Positions 1-5,893 of a stretch of DNA of 8,642 nucleotides are shown here, one piece after another. The position numbers and the translations under genes were made by a program. Origin of the DNA: DATLHO01 sp035539855 (GTDB taxonomy: Bacteria; Bacteroidota; Ignavibacteria; OLB7); NCBI GenBank assembly GCA_035539855.1, contig DATLHO010000010.1, positions 1-8,642 on the forward strand. Reading direction: 5' to 3'. How positions within the stretch are numbered: position 1 is the first letter of the stretch; the number at the start of each line of letters is the position of its first letter. The notes under the pieces were generated by a model. That model was not told the origin of the DNA, ran no database searches, and saw nothing but the letters and a program-made list of their open reading frames with translations.

Positions 1-1
1 G

Positions 2-1597
2 ATCGCGCGCGCGCTCGAGTCCGAGACGGTGATCACCGAGCGCGAGGGGATCAGCCGGCGCGAGCACTCGCGCTTCGTGCTGCTGGCGACGACGGTGCCG
101 ACCGAGCGCGACCTGTCGCTCGGCGTCGCCGATCGCGTCGCCTTCCTCGTGGGCGCCGAAGATCGCTCCGACGACGCGACGCATCTGCTGCTGCGGCGCA
201 TCGAGCGCTTCAACGAGCATCCCGACGCGTTCGTGCGCGAGTGCGATCCGTCAGAGCGGCGCACCGCCGAACACGTGACGACCGCGCGGCTGCTCTACCC
301 GATGGTGCGCTGCAGCGAGGGAGACCTGCAGTGGATCGCCGAATCTGCCGAGCGCCTGGCGGTCGGCGGCAACCGCGCGGAGATCTTTGCGGCGAAAGCC
401 GCGCGGGCGCACGCGGCGCTGCGGGGAGAGCGCGAGGTCGGCGAAGGCGATCTGCAGTTCGCCCTCGCGACGGTGCTCGCGCCTCGCGCGCAGAACGTGC
501 CGCACGAGGCGAGCGGCGGTGACGCCGAGGGCGGAGAGGGGGGAGACGGAGAGGGCGAGAGCACCGGCGGGACGCCGCCGCCACCGACGCCGACGCGCTC
601 GCGTGAGGACTCCGGCGACGGCTCATCCGAGGACGAGAGCACCGACGACGACGGCGACACGTCCGCGGGGCAGGGGATGGCAGGCGGCGCCGACGAGCTC
701 GACAGCCGTGTGCTCGACCCGGTTGACTTCGACGCGCCGTTGCCAGCGCTCGCTGAGTTCCTCGCGGCGCGTCGCAGCACCAGCGCCGGACGGCACGGGG
801 CGATGCCGCAGTGGCAGCGCGGGAGACACACGCGATCGATCGAAGGGGAGACCCGCGGGCGCCGCATCGCGATCGGCGCGACGCTGCGCGCCGCCGCGCC
901 GCACCAGCGCTCGCGCGGCCGCGAGGGCGGCGACGAGCGGCTCGTCATTCGCGGCGACGACATCCGCCTGAAGCGCTTCACGCAGCGCTCGGGCACTCTG
1001 TTCATCTTCTGCGTCGATGCGTCGGGATCGATGGCTGCCAACCGCATGCGCGAGGCCAAGGGCGCGGTGACGCGCCTGTTGCAGGACGCGTACGTCAACC
1101 GCGACACGGTGGCACTGATCGCGTTCCGCGGCCACGACGCCGAGGTGATACTGCCGCCGACGAGCTCGGTCGAGCGCGCGAAGCGCTCGCTCGACGTGCT
1201 GCCGACCGGTGGGGGCACGCCGCTGGCGTCAGCGCTGATGAAGGCCTATGCGATGGTGGAGCTGGCGAGGCGTCGCGAGGTGGAACAGTCGATCGTGGTG
1301 CTGCTGACCGACGGGCGCGCGAACGTTCCGATGGCCGAGAATGCCGCGGGGATGATCATGGAGGTGCGCCGCCAGCACGTGCGCCGCGAGCTCGAGACGA
1401 TCGCCGTGGCGTACCGGCGCGGAGGCATCCGCGCGCTCGTGATCGACACGCGCCAGAGCTTCGGCGAAGCTTCCGAGGCAGTGCGGCTTGCGGAGCTACT
1501 CGGCGCGCGGCACTTCTTTCTTCCGCGTCTCGAAGCACGCGAGCTCGCCGACGTCGTCAGCGGTGCGGTGCGCGCTACGTCTCGATCTTCACGGTGA
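2..1597 (+). CDS. BchD/ChlD-type magnesium (or cobalt) chelatase subunit D, 5' partial
   Basis: This is the C-terminal part of an AAA+/VWA metal-chelatase subunit. The frame is open to the left window edge, so the GTG at 29 is very likely internal. Numbering from that GTG, residues 1-160 match the end of a BchI/BchD AAA+ module (REGISRREHSRFVLLAT, then VADRV where the I subunit has LLDRF) plus the helical lid. The sensor-1 region has TTVPTE where I subunits have NPEE, which suits the catalytically weak D subunit. Residues about 165-220 form the acidic and proline-rich linker typical of D subunits. A VWA domain follows with a complete MIDAS: DASGS (D330, S332, S334), T397 in GGGTPL and D428 in LLTDGRAN. 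In the family, the D subunit bridges the I ATPase ring to the H/CobN catalytic subunit and drives ATP-dependent metal insertion into a tetrapyrrole. No bch or cob gene is visible, so the metal is undecided (Mg for a phototroph, Co for a CobN system). The family call is firm; the substrate is not. Confidence 0.88.
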   Translation: MARALESETVITEREGISRREHSRFVLLATTVPTERDLSLGVADRVAFLVGAEDRSDDATHLLLRRIERFNEHPDAFVRECDPSERRTAEHVTTARLLYPMVRCSEGDLQWIAESAERLAVGGNRAEIFAAKAARAHAALRGEREVGEGDLQFALATVLAPRAQNVPHEASGGDAEGGEGGDGEGESTGGTPPPPTPTRSREDSGDGSSEDESTDDDGDTSAGQGMAGGADELDSRVLDPVDFDAPLPALAEFLAARRSTSAGRHGAMPQWQRGRHTRSIEGETRGRRIAIGATLRAAAPHQRSRGREGGDERLVIRGDDIRLKRFTQRSGTLFIFCVDASGSMAANRMREAKGAVTRLLQDAYVNRDTVALIAFRGHDAEVILPPTSSVERAKRSLDVLPTGGGTPLASALMKAYAMVELARRREVEQSIVVLLTDGRANVPMAENAAGMIMEVRRQHVRRELETIAVAYRRGGIRALVIDTRQSFGEASEAVRLAELLGARHFFLPRLEARELADVVSGAVRATSRSSR

Positions 1598-1745
1598 AGT
1601 CGCGGCCGCACGACGTGCACCGGTAGGCCGCGGTGATCCAGTTGAACTGGGCGAAGGACTCGAGCTCGACGAGATCCCCCTTGCACTCGCGCCAGATGCA
1701 GTGCTGCAGATCGATTTCGAACTCACCGGTTTCAGGATCACTCAT
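1575..1745 (-). CDS. Small four-cysteine (putative zinc-ribbon) protein, 56 aa
   Basis: This short reading frame runs from ATG at 1745 to TAG at 1575-1577 and encodes 56 residues starting MSDPETGEFEIDL and ending CTSCGRDFTVKIET. It has four cysteines in two pairs: C16-x4-C21 (CIWREC) and C43-x2-C46 (CTSC). That spacing suggests a single zinc ribbon or knuckle, though I recognise no named family. It looks real for three reasons: a strong AAGGAGA Shine-Dalgarno lies 7 nt before the ATG; the ATG overlaps the stop of the upstream OmpA gene as ATGA (1742-1745), the classic translational-coupling arrangement; and the composition is protein-like, with aromatic residues (W18, F31, F34, W36, Y41) around the Cys pairs. 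Its 3' end overlaps the convergent chelatase gene by 23 nt. The function is unknown. It has no signal peptide, so it is probably cytoplasmic despite sitting in an envelope operon. Confidence 0.72.
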   Translation of the reverse strand: MSDPETGEFEIDLQHCIWRECKGDLVELESFAQFNWITAAYRCTSCGRDFTVKIET

Positions 1746-3337
1746 GGTGCTGTCTCCTTGAGAATCCGCAGCTCGACGCGCCGGTTGAGCACCCGCCCGT
1801 CGGCGGTGTTGTTGTCGCCGAGCGGCTGCGTGGCTCCGTAGCCCTTGACGTCGATGCGATCGGCCGGCACGCGGTTGCCGACGAGGTAGGCCTTGACTGC
1901 CTGCGCGCGAGCCAGCGACAGCGCCTGCGCGGCCGACGCGGAGCCTCCGTCGTCGGTGTGCCCGGCGATCTCGACGCGCACGTTCGGGTTGGCCCGCAGA
2001 AAGAGCGCAGTGCGATCGAGGTCGACGACCGAGATGCGCTCGAGCGAGCTCTCGCCCTCGGCGAAGAAGACCAGCAGGCGGATCGATCCGCTGATCGGCT
2101 GCAGCCTGAAGTCGATCGTTCGCCGGGTGTTCGTCTCGAGTCCGAACGGAACGTCGATGCGCTCGGAGTGGAAGAGGTGATCGAGCGCCTGTGCCGTGAC
2201 GGCGTAGTCGAAGCCACGCGGCAGCACCAGGGCGTAGCGGCCTGTGTGCGGGTCGGTGTTGAAGACTCCGACTGGATGATTGCCGATCAGATCGGTGACC
2301 GTGATCGTCGCCGCGGTCGGCCGTCCCTTCGAGTCCTGCACCGCTCCGGTGACGAGCATCAGAGGGTCGACCGGCACCGGCACGGGCCGGATCTCGTAGA
2401 GGTCGTAGCCGGTCTGCGCTCCCCCGCGGTTCGACGCGACGAACGCGCGGTCGCCCGCGGCCGACATCGAAAAGGAGATCTCGTCGTCGCCGCTATTGAT
2501 CGGCGTGCCCATGTTCGTCAGCATGCGAACGCCGCCGATCTCCTCGACCGCGAAGACATCGAAGCGCCCTAGACCGGGGTGGCCGTTGGAGCTGAAGAAG
2601 AGCGTCCGGCCGTCGGGCGAGAGCCACGGGGTCACCTCGTCGAACGCCGTGTTGACGAGCTCGCCCATGTTGATCGGCCGCTCCCAGTTGCCGTCGCGAC
2701 CGCGGCGACAGCTCCAGATGTCCTTTCCGCCGAGTCCACCGGGACGATCGCTCGAGAAGTACAGCGCGGCGCCGTCGGCGCTGACGCAGACCTGCGAGTC
2801 CCAGTACGCGCCGTTGACGGGCAGTCCGACGTTCGTCGGCACGGTCCACGGCGTGATCTCCTCGGCGAGCGCACCGCGCGGACCCGACTCGACGCGGTAC
2901 AGGTCGCAGTCGCCGAGGCCGTAGTCGCAGCCGGCGAAGTACATCATGTCGCCTCCCGGCGAGATCGAGGGCGTGCCGTTGCTCTGCTCGTTGTTGACCT
3001 CGATCGTCAGCGCTGGCGGGCTCCACGACCCGGCGCGCGAGCGCGACGAGTAGATGCTGTGACGTCCGGCGGAGCCGGCGCGGCTCGACGTGAAGTACGC
3101 GACCGTCGTGTCCAGGGGCATCGCCAGGGAGAACTCGTCGGCCGCGCTGTTGAGTCCGGCAAGGGGAAGGAGCTGGATGTCGGTGCGGGTGACGATGAGC
3201 TCCTCCGGCAGCGGGACCGGCCCGGCCGCGGTCGTCGATCGGCCGCCTCCGCATCCGGCGACGCCGATGGCGGCCGCGGCGAAAACGAGCGCGAGACGAT
3301 GGCTGAAGAAGGTCGGTCGGGTTCGCGAGAGGCGCAT
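1742..3337 (-). CDS. PorE-like OmpA-family lipoprotein (PD40 propeller, carboxypeptidase-regulatory domain, OmpA-C)
   Basis: This is a 531-residue outer-membrane lipoprotein predicted to tether the membrane to peptidoglycan. I chose the ATG at 3337 because it opens a lipoprotein signal: basic N-terminus (MRLSRTR), hydrophobic stretch 15-27 and lipobox VAGC with C29. The longer in-frame extension to 3388 would bury this signal. Five PD40/TolB-like blades follow at about 66-105, 119-150, 178-210, 233-265 and 284-316 (for example LSPDGRTLFFSSNG and VSADGAALYFSSDRPGG). A carboxypeptidase-regulatory beta-sandwich spans about 326-412. The OmpA-C domain spans about 420-526, with GHTD (D462) and LSLARA (R477) at the spacing of the diaminopimelate-binding Asp/Arg pair, and a terminal NRRVEL. 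The order matches T9SS PorE without its N-terminal TPR repeats. The ATG lies 16 nt after the barrel gene's stop, and its own stop overlaps the next ATG. GGAG sits 4 nt before the start. The architecture is certain; a T9SS role is inferred. Confidence 0.9.
   Translation of the reverse strand: MRLSRTRPTFFSHRLALVFAAAAIGVAGCGGGRSTTAAGPVPLPEELIVTRTDIQLLPLAGLNSAADEFSLAMPLDTTVAYFTSSRAGSAGRHSIYSSRSRAGSWSPPALTIEVNNEQSNGTPSISPGGDMMYFAGCDYGLGDCDLYRVESGPRGALAEEITPWTVPTNVGLPVNGAYWDSQVCVSADGAALYFSSDRPGGLGGKDIWSCRRGRDGNWERPINMGELVNTAFDEVTPWLSPDGRTLFFSSNGHPGLGRFDVFAVEEIGGVRMLTNMGTPINSGDDEISFSMSAAGDRAFVASNRGGAQTGYDLYEIRPVPVPVDPLMLVTGAVQDSKGRPTAATITVTDLIGNHPVGVFNTDPHTGRYALVLPRGFDYAVTAQALDHLFHSERIDVPFGLETNTRRTIDFRLQPISGSIRLLVFFAEGESSLERISVVDLDRTALFLRANPNVRVEIAGHTDDGGSASAAQALSLARAQAVKAYLVGNRVPADRIDVKGYGATQPLGDNNTADGRVLNRRVELRILKETAP
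1753..1759 (-). promoter_or_regulatory. Shine-Dalgarno site for the small Cys protein
   Basis: The minus strand reads AAGGAGA here, followed by 7 nt and the ATG at 1745. It lies inside the last codons of the OmpA gene. It decides the start of the 56-residue ORF and supports re-initiation after the OmpA stop. Confidence 0.7.
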
Positions 3338-3353
3338 ACTGCTCCGCTTGAGG

Positions 3354-4241
3354 CTACCGCAGCTCGTATCGGAGTACTGCGGAAACACTGTAGATGTCGA
3401 GATCCGATTCGGGCGACTTGTTGATCGCGCCGGTGCCGAAGTCGAGCGTCAGCTCCGGGGAGAACGACAGGCCTTCGGCGATCGGGTAGACGAGGCCGAA
3501 GCCCGTGCGGATCGCGAAGTGCAGTCCCGAAGGATCGACCATCGGCGCATCCTCGTCGATGCTGCTGAGGCCGGTGCCGGGGAACGTGTGCGTCGGATCG
3601 TCGAACGCGCGCGTGCGCGTGATGCGCGACGTCAGCACGCGGTCGGCGGTGAGACCGGCCAGCAGATAGAACGACGGGAACGCGAGCTTCGCGGCGGCGC
3701 CGAACTTCAGGTAGCTGATGCTCGCGCTCCACTCGTGCTGCGCAAGCCCGACGCCCGCATTGCCGTCGGCGCTCTCGAACTCCTGACGCACGGTCCCCTC
3801 GCGGCCGAACTCGGCGCGGACGAACTCGATGCTCCCGACGACCGAGAATCCGGTGTTGACCGGGTACTCGAGCTCGCCTCCGCCGCCGAAGCCGAAGCCC
3901 GAGACGTGCGAGTAGACATCCTGCTCGCCCGAGGTCTGGCCGACGTCGAGCGCGGTGTTGTCGAGATAGCGATCGTTCGAGTAGGCCGCCCAGTTGAATC
4001 CCGCGCGCGCCGCAATCTTGAGATAGGGCGTGTTCTGGCGTGTGTTGGGATTCAGGACATCGGCCGGCAGCGGAAACGGCGCGAGCTCGAGCGACGACGA
4101 ATCCGTTCCCGTGGAGCGAGCGTCCGTCATGCGGGCGCTGGCGAGCGGTTGTGCCGGAAGAACGGAAGCCGAGACGAGGAACAACGCGAGCGCAGCGACG
4201 CACGAGGGGCCGAGTCCGATCCGCCCTGTAGATTTCGCCAT
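3354..4241 (-). CDS. Outer-membrane beta-barrel protein (porin-like, family not assigned)
   Basis: This is a 295-residue exported protein and the first gene of the minus-strand operon. The ATG at 4241 opens a Sec signal peptide (MAKSTGR, then a hydrophobic core at about 11-28) with a likely cleavage after LPA (A30). The reading frame is open further upstream, but that part crosses the exonuclease gene on the other strand and has no signal peptide. The mature part is rich in alternating hydrophobic and polar strands and Gly/aromatic residues: YLKIAARAGFNW, FGFGGGGELEY, YLKFGAAAKLAF, FYLLAGLTADRVL, HFAIRTGFGLVYP, SFSPELTLDFGTG and a last strand IYSVSAVLRYELR. This is the pattern of an 8- to 10-strand outer-membrane barrel. 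It ends in Arg rather than the usual C-terminal aromatic. AAGGGAG lies only 3 nt before the ATG. Its close linkage to the OmpA lipoprotein suggests they form one complex, as PorP/SprF barrels do with PorE-like partners, but I cannot show it is a PorP homologue. Confidence 0.8.
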   Translation of the reverse strand: MAKSTGRIGLGPSCVAALALFLVSASVLPAQPLASARMTDARSTGTDSSSLELAPFPLPADVLNPNTRQNTPYLKIAARAGFNWAAYSNDRYLDNTALDVGQTSGEQDVYSHVSGFGFGGGGELEYPVNTGFSVVGSIEFVRAEFGREGTVRQEFESADGNAGVGLAQHEWSASISYLKFGAAAKLAFPSFYLLAGLTADRVLTSRITRTRAFDDPTHTFPGTGLSSIDEDAPMVDPSGLHFAIRTGFGLVYPIAEGLSFSPELTLDFGTGAINKSPESDLDIYSVSAVLRYELR

Positions 4242-4316
4242 GGACTCCCTTGGTATGGTTGCTGCACCGCAGCGACTGTAGCACAATAGCCCGTTCACAA
4301 ACAGTGCCAGATCTCG
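4242..4316. promoter_or_regulatory. Divergent intergenic promoter region
   Basis: These 75 nt separate the barrel operon (minus) from the exonuclease gene (plus), so promoters for both should lie in or beside them. The stretch is less GC-rich than the genes around it. On the minus strand, TTTG (complement of 4299-4302) lies 17 nt before TACAGT (complement of 4276-4281), a fair fit to an FCB-type or sigma-70 promoter for the barrel operon. On the plus strand, TATGGTTG at 4254-4261 resembles the Bacteroidetes -7 element (TAnnTTTG), but I see no good upstream partner. The elements are tentative; the presence of divergent promoters follows from gene layout. Confidence 0.4.
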
Positions 4317-5075
4317 ATGAAGATAGCAACCTGGAACGTCAACGGCATCCGCGCGCGCGAGGCGCAACTGCTCGAATGGCTCGCCGAGGAGCAGCCGGAC
4401 GTGCTCTGCCTGCAGGAGATCAAGGCGTCGCTGACGCAGGTGCCCGCCACGCTCGCGGCGCTCGATGACTACTGGAACCTCTGGCATGGCGGCGGCGGCT
4501 ACTCCGGCGTCAGTCTGCACCTCAGGAGGGAGCGCTTCGGCGAGGAGCCGACGTTCGAGCATCCGCCGTTCGACATGGAGACGCGCATGGTGCAGGCCGA
4601 GGTCGACGGCATCGTCTTCGCGTCGGTCTACATCCCGAACGGAGGGAAGGACTATCCGGCGAAGCTTGCGTTCCTGCGCCACATGGCCGATTATGTCGAC
4701 CAGGTCCACCGCTCGGGCCTGCGGCTGGTGCTCTGCGGCGACATGAACATCGCCCGCGAGAACCGCGACGTCCACCCGAGCCAGTTCAAGGAGGGCATGA
4801 TCGGCGCCCGCGACGACGAGCGCGCGATCTTCGAGGAGATGATTGCTCACGATCTCGTCGACATCGGTCGTACGCTCGATCCCGACAACGATCGTCTGTT
4901 CACGTGGTGGCCGTTCTGGAGAGCGGCGCGGCAGCGAAATCTGGGCTGGCGGCTCGATTACGTCTTCGCGTCGAAGGAGATCGCCGGCGCTGCCCGCGAG
5001 AGTCACGTCCGGCGCGAGGTCGGTACGAGCGACCACGGCCCGGTGATCGTCGTTCTCGACGATTCCGCGTTGTAG
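4317..5075 (+). CDS. xth: Exodeoxyribonuclease III (AP endonuclease)
   Basis: This 252-residue enzyme belongs to the EEP (exonuclease-endonuclease-phosphatase) superfamily. It cleaves DNA at abasic sites and degrades 3' ends in base-excision repair in the cytoplasm. All hallmark motifs are present: MKIATWNVNGIRAR (N7), LQEIK (metal ligand E34), VYIPNG (Y105), GDMNIAR (D142, N144), a tryptophan-rich WWPFWRAARQRNLGWRLDY segment that includes the substrate-binding region and the DY motif, and TSDHGPV (D239, H240). The length is close to E. coli XthA (268). The ATG at 4317 places the family's usual first residues at the N-terminus. No clear Shine-Dalgarno precedes it. It is divergent from the barrel operon and 65 nt upstream of the 2TM gene on the same strand, so it may be co-transcribed with it. 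Nothing appears truncated or mutated. Confidence 0.96.
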   Translation: MKIATWNVNGIRAREAQLLEWLAEEQPDVLCLQEIKASLTQVPATLAALDDYWNLWHGGGGYSGVSLHLRRERFGEEPTFEHPPFDMETRMVQAEVDGIVFASVYIPNGGKDYPAKLAFLRHMADYVDQVHRSGLRLVLCGDMNIARENRDVHPSQFKEGMIGARDDERAIFEEMIAHDLVDIGRTLDPDNDRLFTWWPFWRAARQRNLGWRLDYVFASKEIAGAARESHVRREVGTSDHGPVIVVLDDSAL

Positions 5076-5076
5076 A

Positions 5077-5120
5077 GTCCCCGGCTGCAACAACGGGGGA
5101 CCGATGACCGTTAGTCCCCG
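5077..5120 (+). promoter_or_regulatory. Three-arm alternating hairpin between xth and the 2TM gene
   Basis: The sequence GTCCCCG occurs twice (5077-5083 and 5114-5120) and flanks its complement GGGGAC (5096-5101). The central arm can pair with either copy: 6 bp with the left arm around a 12-13-nt loop, or 6 bp with the right arm around a 12-nt loop. The two hairpins are mutually exclusive. The element begins 2 nt after the xth stop and ends 20 nt before the ATG at 5141. There is no U-tract, so it is not a standard terminator. It may be an mRNA stability or attenuation element; this is inference from base pairing only. Confidence 0.3.
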
Positions 5121-5140
5121 ACATTCCCTAAGCGACGACC

Positions 5141-5719
5141 ATGAAAATCCAGGCGACCACGATGGATACGGCGAACCAGCCCCAGCCTCGCAAGTACTCC
5201 CAGGACGAGGTTTCCGCCATCCTTCGGCGCGCGCTCGAGCGCCAGGGCACGACCTCCGGGATCACGCACGACGAGCTGATCGAGACCGCGCGCGAGCTCG
5301 GGATCGACCCGACCGCTCTCGAATCGGCGATCAGCGAGCAGCGCACCGTCGGCGAATACGAGACGGCCCGCTCCGAGTACCTGATCCATCGACGCCAGAA
5401 GTTCTACGAGCATCTCCGCTCCTACCTCATCGTCAACTTCGTCCTGCTCGTCCTCGACATGGTCGTCACCGAGGGCACCTGGTTCTTCTGGCCCCTGCTG
5501 GGCTGGGGCATCGGCGTCGCCTTCGACGCGGCCGACACGTTCTGGCCGAAGGAGAAGGACATCGACCGCGGCGCGCGCCGGGTCATGGAGAAGCGCGCAC
5601 GCCAGGAGGCCGAGCTGCGCAAGCTCGAGCGGAAGAACGCCCCGAAGCAGTTCACGTTCGAGGCCCGCGACGGCAAGATCGTCATTGAGAAGGGCGACAA
5701 GAGAATCGAGATCGGATAG
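5141..5719 (+). CDS. 2TM domain-containing membrane protein
   Basis: This 192-residue inner-membrane protein has three parts. Residues about 17-68 form a small helical domain (YSQDEVSAILRRALERQ, then HDELIETARELGID), of the kind that often precedes 2TM segments. Residues about 84-135 fit the 2TM domain: HRRQKFYEHLRSYLIVNF and a first helix to about 109, then WFFWPLLGWGIG and a second helix. Where the family commonly has a His after the GWGIG helix, this protein has D129 (VAFDAADTFW). A charged helix (about 137-168) and a short beta-like end (FTFEARDGKIVIEKGDKRIEIG is split as 171-180 and 181-192) complete it. The ATG at 5162 (residue 8) is an alternative start with AGG 8 nt before it. The function of this family is unknown; the N-terminal module may regulate or bind a partner. 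It follows xth at 65 nt and ends 18 nt before a strong terminator. Confidence 0.82.
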   Translation: MKIQATTMDTANQPQPRKYSQDEVSAILRRALERQGTTSGITHDELIETARELGIDPTALESAISEQRTVGEYETARSEYLIHRRQKFYEHLRSYLIVNFVLLVLDMVVTEGTWFFWPLLGWGIGVAFDAADTFWPKEKDIDRGARRVMEKRARQEAELRKLERKNAPKQFTFEARDGKIVIEKGDKRIEIG

Positions 5720-5737
5720 GTCCTCCGAGACCCAGAT

Positions 5738-5780
5738 GCGACGAGGAGCGCTCCCGACCGGGGCGCTCCTCGTCGCGTTT
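5738..5780 (+). terminator. Intrinsic terminator after the 2TM gene
   Basis: A perfect 14-bp stem joins 5738-5751 (GCGACGAGGAGCGC) with 5763-5776. Three further pairs including one G-U extend it inward to a 5-nt loop, and GTTT follows. The U-tract is short but the stem is very stable. It ends the xth-2TM transcription unit. Confidence 0.8.
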
Positions 5781-5833
5781 GGCCGCCGGCGAAACACTCC
5801 GCAAAGCGAAATCCCCAATCGGCAATCGCACGC

Positions 5834-5863
5834 TTGAGCGCAGTTGCGTAGATTAGCGTTTTG
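5834..5863 (+). promoter_or_regulatory. Candidate promoter for pyrG
   Basis: TTGAGC begins at 5834 and TAGCGTTTTG spans 5854-5863, with 17 nt between the TTG and the TA. This resembles the FCB -33/-7 layout (TTG ... TAnnTTTG) with one extra base in the second element. It sits in the locally AT-richer part of the 174-nt gap between the terminator and pyrG, and would give a short leader of about 25 nt before the GTG. The placement is tentative. Confidence 0.35.
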
Positions 5864-5893
5864 TAGAAATCCACACATCGACTGCTCACCGTC

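Noticed and set aside
831..843. GATCGATC-type short palindromes, here and near 7774-7784 and 8419-8430.
   Set aside because: Short palindromes of this kind are expected by chance in GC-rich DNA and are not arranged as operators or repeats.
295..1218. A 307-codon minus-strand frame opposite the chelatase gene.
   Set aside because: Low-complexity Ser/Pro/Arg-rich translation opposite a gene with intact VWA motifs; a GC-driven shadow.
3338..3388. Longer OmpA start at 3388.
   Set aside because: It overlaps the barrel gene's end and places 17 polar residues before a lipoprotein signal peptide; the ATG at 3337 is better.
3007..4329. Long frames on both strands across the barrel gene and the start of the OmpA gene (minus 3007-4329, plus 3090-4289).
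   Set aside because: Arg-rich translations without motifs; the true frames show signal peptides, lipobox and barrel strands.
4242..5093. Upstream extension of the barrel reading frame opposite the exonuclease gene.
   Set aside because: It is antisense to xth and would put the signal peptide in the middle of the protein; the ATG at 4241 gives a normal exported protein.
5104..5688. ATG at 5104 preceded by GGGGGA, opening a 194-codon frame overlapping the 2TM gene.
   Set aside because: The purine run is an arm of the hairpin repeat, and the translation is His/Arg/Pro-rich shadow of the 2TM frame.
5720..5893. Possible riboswitch or attenuator leader before pyrG.
   Set aside because: The only strong hairpin belongs to the preceding gene's terminator; the remaining leader is too short and shows no conserved riboswitch elements.
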